Assembly: GCA_003168355.1 (NCBI GenBank)
Contig: PMSQ01000033.1
Coordinates: 17,611-65,770, forward strand
Direction of reading: 5' to 3'
Length of the DNA stretch: 48,160 bases
From: Acidobacteriaceae bacterium
Lineage (GTDB): Bacteria; Acidobacteriota; Terriglobia; Terriglobales; Acidobacteriaceae
Part shown: positions 44,394 through 48,160 of the stretch, piece by piece
How positions within the stretch are numbered: position 1 is the first letter of the stretch
Layout: each line of letters starts with the position of its first letter
Notes under the pieces: generated by a model
What the model was told of the DNA's origin: nothing
The model's input: the letters and a program-made list of their open reading frames with translations, nothing else
Databases searched by the model: none
Program-made: the position numbers and the translations under genes

Positions 44394-45401
44394 TCACTTC
44401 TCGCCCTCACTTCTTTGCGCGAACACTTCCTTTGCCGCGACCACCGTGTTGGAGTGGATGGTCACGGTATCCTCCACATCCCGAGCGTAGCCACCGGCGA
44501 AGGTCACCATCACGGGAATACCTCGAGCCCGCGCCACGCGGAACACGAGTTCGTCGCGCTTCTTCAATCCCTCAATGGTCAGAGAAAGGCCGCCAAGTTG
44601 ATCTTCCCGGTAAGGATCTGCGCCGGCAATGTAACAGATCAGATCAGGCTCGCACTGCCGCAGCCCAGAGCTCAAAGCATTGTCGAGCCAGGCCAGGTAG
44701 TCGTTGTCTCCGATGCCATCGGGCAAATCAACGTCAATCGATGATGGCGGCTTCCACATCGGATAGTTGTTGTGCTGATGCAGTGAGATGGTGAACACAT
44801 CGCCGGCATTCGCATTCTTTAGGCGAACCCCGTGCATGGCTGGCGGTGAGCCCGAAGCAGAGGGCAGAGGATCGCTCGCCGCCCGCGTCCCGGCGAAAAT
44901 CACCGCTGTGCCATTGCCCTGATGAACGTCACAATCCACGATCATCGCCGTGCGAATCCTGCCGTCGCGCTGCAGGCGCCGGATCGCGACAGCCACGTCG
45001 TGAATCATGCAGAAGCCCTCGCCATGGTCGGGGAATGCGTGATGGAATCCGCCACCAATGTTGACTGAGACGTGGTCGGCCAAAGCCTGCCGCGCCGCGA
45101 GCATTGAGCCTCCAGCCGCCAGCCAGAACGCCTGAACCAGATCAGGAGAAAAGGGAACCTCAAGTTCCATCTCCTCGCGCGGGCTGAGCGTGCCGGTCTT
45201 CAGCTTGTGGACATACTCCGCCGTGTGAACCAGCAGAATGTCCTCGTCGGTAGCCGGTTGCGGTTCGAGAAAGTCGCTCGCCTCGGCGAACCCGCTGGCC
45301 AGCAGCCGGTCGCGGATGCGCCGATATTTCTCCGCGGGGAAGACGTGGGCTCCGATGGGCAGGTAGTAGCCGTCGCTGTAGATCAGCTTGAAGGAAAGCA
45401 T
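44394..45401 (-). CDS. histone deacetylase family protein (AcuC-like)
   Basis: A 335-residue zinc hydrolase of the class I/IV HDAC fold. GGGFHHAFPDHGEGFCMIHD holds the catalytic His pair, and IVDCDVHQGNGTAVIF the Asp and His zinc ligands; YIAGADPYREDQLGGLSLT the last Asp and nearby residues. Bacterial members deacetylate acetyl-lysine (AcuC) or small acetylated amines; which is unclear. About 160 nt of repeat separate it from the upstream MerR-type gene. Confidence 0.9.
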   Translation of the reverse strand: MLSFKLIYSDGYYLPIGAHVFPAEKYRRIRDRLLASGFAEASDFLEPQPATDEDILLVHTAEYVHKLKTGTLSPREEMELEVPFSPDLVQAFWLAAGGSMLAARQALADHVSVNIGGGFHHAFPDHGEGFCMIHDVAVAIRRLQRDGRIRTAMIVDCDVHQGNGTAVIFAGTRAASDPLPSASGSPPAMHGVRLKNANAGDVFTISLHQHNNYPMWKPPSSIDVDLPDGIGDNDYLAWLDNALSSGLRQCEPDLICYIAGADPYREDQLGGLSLTIEGLKKRDELVFRVARARGIPVMVTFAGGYARDVEDTVTIHSNTVVAAKEVFAQRSEGEK

Positions 45402-45455
45402 TCGGCGCTCAGCATCCAGCAGACGCGTGGTGATCCATTATGATACGCGGGGAGT

Positions 45456-45551
45456 AGCAATTGGCAGTTAGCAATTGGCACTTAAAATCTTTGCCCGAAT
45501 GAAGTTGTGTTGCCAGAATGCAAAGTGGCCAATTGCTAACTGCTAATTGCC
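45456..45551. repeat. long inverted repeat (GCAATTGGCAGTTA type)
   Basis: Left arm 45456-45484 and right arm 45523-45551, about 29 nt, nearly complementary: AGCAATTGGCAGTTAGCAAT versus GGCAATTAGCAGTTAGCAAT, with a 38-nt loop. It lies between the HDAC-family start and the MerR-type gene stop (45563). Same architecture as 30732-30843 but different sequence. Confidence 0.75.
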
Positions 45552-45562
45552 AACCGCTTGCC

Positions 45563-45967
45563 TCATCCCCGCTTCTTCGGCGGCTGAATCGTCTGAGCCA
45601 GCATTGATCGCCGCACCGGCACAATCGCGCCCTTCGCCGGATCAGCCGCAGCATTGGCACGGGTGAGCACTTCCTGCTGGATATACTGCACGAATTCCTG
45701 GATCTGCCTCTGCATTTCTTCCATACGCTCCCGCATCTGCAGGATGATTGCCATGCCGCTGATGTTCACGCCCAGATCGCGCGCCAGTGACAGGATGAAC
45801 TCTAGCCGCTGCAAGTCTTCGTCGGTGTAAAGACGAGTGTTGCCCTCGGTTCGCGACGGCTTGAGCAAGCCCTCGCGCTCATAAAGGCGCAACGTCTGCG
45901 GATGGATGCCATACATTTCGGCCACGGCGGAAATCATGTAGGCGCCCTTCGATTTGCGTTTGGTCAT
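45563..45967 (-). CDS. MerR-family regulator, HspR-like
   Basis: A 134-residue regulator with an N-terminal winged helix-turn-helix (MISAVAEMYGIHPQTLRLYE, then REGLLKPSRTEGNTRLYTDED) and a coiled-coil dimerisation helix (LQMRERMEEMQRQIQEFVQY). The sequence PQTLRLYEREGLLKPSRT is typical of HspR, which represses dnaK-clpB heat-shock genes in some bacteria. No effector cysteines. The heat-shock genes are not in the window, so the target is inferred only by family. Confidence 0.82.
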   Translation of the reverse strand: MTKRKSKGAYMISAVAEMYGIHPQTLRLYEREGLLKPSRTEGNTRLYTDEDLQRLEFILSLARDLGVNISGMAIILQMRERMEEMQRQIQEFVQYIQQEVLTRANAAADPAKGAIVPVRRSMLAQTIQPPKKRG

Positions 45968-45978
45968 AGCGGGCGGTC

Positions 45979-46776
45979 TCAGTTATTCGGCGACCTAACC
46001 CCTCCAAGCTGATTAAGCACTTTGGAGAAGGTAGCAACCCCACCAGGGGATCCGAGCAAGCCAACTATATATTGCTGATACACCGAATTTAACTTTAGGA
46101 TCATGCAGTCGCGGACTTCGACAATTAGGACCATAACCAGCTTCGCCCAGTCCGCGAAGTCCTCGGAAGGCAAGTTCCTCTTTAGCCTAATGCACCGTCC
46201 CGCGTGTACTAGGTTTCGCATACTTTGCATCAGAGTAAGAAGGGCCACATCTGGGCGACTCCTGAACACTTCAACGACGCCCTCCATTTCTTCTTGCGTG
46301 ATGCCCGGCTTAACCGCCGGAAGCATTTCATAATATCCGTCGATCAAAGCAGCAACTAAGTCCTTCTCGACCATAGTTGCACCAATCCACTGCAATTCCT
46401 CGCTCAGCGGAATTAGTTCTCTTAGTGTCCAGTGAGCGATCACGGTTAAATATGGCCCCTTCTTTTTTGCAAACTTGCGGAAGCTCTCGGTGCGCTCAAC
46501 GGCTGGCTGTTGAAGCACACAAAACAGGAGCAGGAAAGCTTCAATCATTGCTGCCCCAGCAAGGCAGCCCGAGAAATATGCACCCGAATCCCTGCCTAGG
46601 AGCATTTCGTGCTCGTAAAACTTACAAATGTCCTGGAGATTCCTGGCTTGTTCAGGCAAGAGTTCTTCGAACGCTTTAGATACATCTTCAAACTGCACAG
46701 AAGAGCCCAAAATGCGGCTCATAAGCTCCTTGCCTCTCGCTTGATTCGACTGGATGATTGCATTAATATTTTTCAT
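45979..46776 (-). CDS. hypothetical protein, unknown family
   Basis: A 265-residue, mostly helical protein with no motif I recognise. A hydrophobic stretch YFSGCLAGAAMIEAFLLLFC (about 67-86) could cross the membrane or be a buried helix. Residues such as EMLPAVKPGITQEEMEGVVE and LMQSMRNLVHAGRCIRLKRN suggest a helical bundle; RNLVHAGR resembles a HEPN-like RxxxH patch, but this is weak. Codon use and base composition look more AT-rich than neighbours, compatible with horizontal transfer. 11 nt upstream of the MerR-type gene. Confidence 0.7.
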   Translation of the reverse strand: MKNINAIIQSNQARGKELMSRILGSSVQFEDVSKAFEELLPEQARNLQDICKFYEHEMLLGRDSGAYFSGCLAGAAMIEAFLLLFCVLQQPAVERTESFRKFAKKKGPYLTVIAHWTLRELIPLSEELQWIGATMVEKDLVAALIDGYYEMLPAVKPGITQEEMEGVVEVFRSRPDVALLTLMQSMRNLVHAGRCIRLKRNLPSEDFADWAKLVMVLIVEVRDCMILKLNSVYQQYIVGLLGSPGGVATFSKVLNQLGGVRSPNN

Positions 46777-46890
46777 TTGAATCCCAGTGTCATGTCATTT
46801 TAGAGCAGGATGGCTTTTCTTCCTAATCACGCGACAGAATCCCGCCAAACCCTCACCCGTTGCCTGCATCCAACATGCGGAGGTTATTTC

Positions 46891-47343
46891 ATGGACGAAA
46901 ATAATGCTATCAGCGTAATTGAAAACCTTATTGAGACGTGCAAAGACGGGCAGAAGGGCTACCAGGATGCTGCTTCTCACGTGAAGCGCTCTGACTTGAA
47001 GACCTACTTTAACGAGCAAAGCCTGGAGCGGGCTCGCTTTGCCGGAGAACTGGAAGCGGAACTAATCCGATTGGGCAAACCGGACAAGAAGGTTTCCGGC
47101 TCTGTTTCGGCGACGCTTCACCGCGCCTGGATCGACACGAAGGTCAGCATGGGTGCGGGCGATAAGGCAATTTTGGAATCGGTTGAGGCCGGCGAAGACA
47201 ATGCCAAGGAAAGCTATCAAAAGGCGGTCACTGGCGATTTGCCGGAAAATATCGCTCAGATTGTTCGCCGTCAGGCTGCCGGCGTGCAGAAAGCTCACGA
47301 CAAAGTAAAGAGCTTACGAGATGCGGCAAAAGCCGCTGCATAG
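46891..47343 (+). CDS. PA2169-type four-helix-bundle protein (DUF2383)
   Basis: A 150-residue ferritin-like helical protein: NAISVIENLIETCKDGQKGY, FNEQSLERARFAGELEAELI, HRAWIDTKVSMGAGDKAILE and AEDNAKESYQKAVTG-like segments are typical of the DUF2383 family found in stress-related clusters. Function unknown. The start at 46891 follows GGAGG. A strong terminator follows the stop. Confidence 0.85.
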   Translation: MDENNAISVIENLIETCKDGQKGYQDAASHVKRSDLKTYFNEQSLERARFAGELEAELIRLGKPDKKVSGSVSATLHRAWIDTKVSMGAGDKAILESVEAGEDNAKESYQKAVTGDLPENIAQIVRRQAAGVQKAHDKVKSLRDAAKAAA

Positions 47344-47365
47344 TTCGGAAAAAGGTGCTAATACG

Positions 47366-47397
47366 AAGAGGACCGGGAATTTCCCGGTCCTCTTTTT
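47366..47397 (+). terminator. rho-independent terminator
   Basis: Stem AAGAGGACCGGGAA / TTCCCGGTCCTCTT with a minimal loop, followed by a T-run (47393-47397). On minus the same stem is followed by A-to-T complement CTT, so it may also serve the converging permease gene. Confidence 0.85.
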
Positions 47398-47415
47398 CTA
47401 AGGTGGCGAACAGAC

Positions 47416-48160
47416 TCACGCCGCCGGCTGAGGTTTTTCCGCTGTGGCTGCCCATCCTTGCGGCTTCAGTAAATGATTGACCGCGTACGCTACCACCCCC
47501 GCGGCAATCAGAATCATCCCAAAGGCAAAGGAACTCATATTCCACACCTGTTCATGTTCGCTGCGGATGATGGAAAAGCCCAGCAGCAGCATAGGCGGAA
47601 TACCGATCGCGATTGCTCCAAACAGTCCGCCGGGAACGCGAAAGGGCCGCGGCAAATCCGGCTCACGGAAGCGCAGTACAGCCAACGCGACAAATTCCAG
47701 CAACAAGCTAAAGCCGTAAAGAAGAATGTCGAGCGTCACCAGCCGGGCAAAGCCCAGCCCGAGACACATCGCCCATCCCATGGCCAGCGCGACAATCGCA
47801 ACCCACGGCGCGCGCGATCTCTTCTGAAGCTTGCCAAAGATTCCCGGCAGCATCCCATCTTGCGCCATCGCCAACGGCAGACGCGAGTAACTCATCACCA
47901 GCGCATTGAACATTCCAAACGCGCTGATCACTCCTCCCAGCACAACGCCGATGCGCAGCAGCGGCCCGCCTAGCAGGCCGGCAATGTCCGCCCAGGAGCC
48001 AGTCTCCCACGCGGTCGGAGTCAGTCCGGTCATCCACATCGCAGCGAAGGGAAGCACATAGCTCAAGGCCACTATCACTACGGCAACCAGCATGGCGCGC
48101 GGATACGTCCGCTGCGGCTTTTCCACTTCCGTCGCGATGGTCGAGGCGTTGTCCCAGCCC
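47416..48160 (-). CDS. APC-superfamily amino-acid permease, 5' end beyond window
   Basis: The C-terminal 248 codons of a polytopic transporter; the frame is open to the window edge (GWDNASTIATEVEKPQRTYP). At least six membrane segments follow, including AMLVAVVIVALSYVLPFAAM and GMILIAAGVVAYAVN. The segment GWDNASTIATEVEKPQRTYP is typical of APC amino-acid/polyamine antiporters, where it lies after helix 6. Substrate unknown. The N-terminal half is not in this window. Confidence 0.85.
   Translation of the reverse strand, partial: GWDNASTIATEVEKPQRTYPRAMLVAVVIVALSYVLPFAAMWMTGLTPTAWETGSWADIAGLLGGPLLRIGVVLGGVISAFGMFNALVMSYSRLPLAMAQDGMLPGIFGKLQKRSRAPWVAIVALAMGWAMCLGLGFARLVTLDILLYGFSLLLEFVALAVLRFREPDLPRPFRVPGGLFGAIAIGIPPMLLLGFSIIRSEHEQVWNMSSFAFGMILIAAGVVAYAVNHLLKPQGWAATAEKPQPAA

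Overview
The window looks like chromosomal DNA of an Acidobacteriota member (Terriglobia, Koribacter/Sulfotelmatobacter-like). This is inferred from family content: a Ser/Thr kinase fused to a TolB-like propeller, an Oar-type TonB-dependent receptor, a BlaI/BlaR pair without a beta-lactamase, a GloVer-repeat remnant, DUF3592 and DUF433/DUF5615 genes, and many short palindromic intergenic repeats. No rRNA, CRISPR array, insertion sequence, prophage or origin was seen. Three tRNA genes (Pro-TGG, His-GTG, Arg-TCT) are present.

Layout. 1-7.7 kb: Nudix hydrolase, DctA-type carboxylate carrier, tRNA-Pro, 2H phosphoesterase, a frameshifted receptor kinase, and a UDP-sugar dehydrogenase homologue without its catalytic residues. 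7.7-10.5 kb: tRNA-His, then two chemotaxis-related genes facing head to head (MCP-PilZ on minus, CheB/CheR-PAS tail on plus), both lacking their N-terminal parts at the same point. 10.5-21.3 kb: blaI-blaR, exported oxalate decarboxylase, TonB-dependent receptor, aldo/keto reductase, homoserine dehydrogenase, outer-membrane barrel protein. 21.3-27.1 kb: PQQ biosynthesis on the minus strand (pqqB, pqqC, pqqD ... pqqE), split between pqqD and pqqE by two toxin-antitoxin-like pairs and a DUF2971 gene; no pqqA was recognised. 27.4-33.6 kb: PilZ protein, FmdB zinc ribbon, YheT-type hydrolase, membrane acyltransferase-like protein, tRNA-Arg, beta-carbonic-anhydrase-like protein with a thioredoxin-like ferredoxin, purA, a monooxygenase-fold protein. 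33.7-36.5 kb: sucC-sucD-ndk-tautomerase on minus. 36.7-48.2 kb: MOSC protein, trpD, an M1-peptidase-like protein with an altered HEXXH, rlmB, peroxiredoxin, DUF3592 protein, ffh, flavin reductase, histone-deacetylase-family protein, MerR/HspR-like regulator, an orphan gene, a PA2169-type four-helix protein, and the 3' part of an amino-acid permease.

The most unusual features are (i) several families of palindromic repeats that abut or contain the stop codons of unrelated genes, one family starting 2-3 nt after the stop in all three copies seen; (ii) two probable pseudoenzymes (dehydrogenase and M1 peptidase homologue); (iii) the head-to-head double truncation at about 9.28 kb; (iv) the pqq locus interrupted by toxin-antitoxin-like genes. 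Functions are assigned by reading translated motifs only; no database search was possible.
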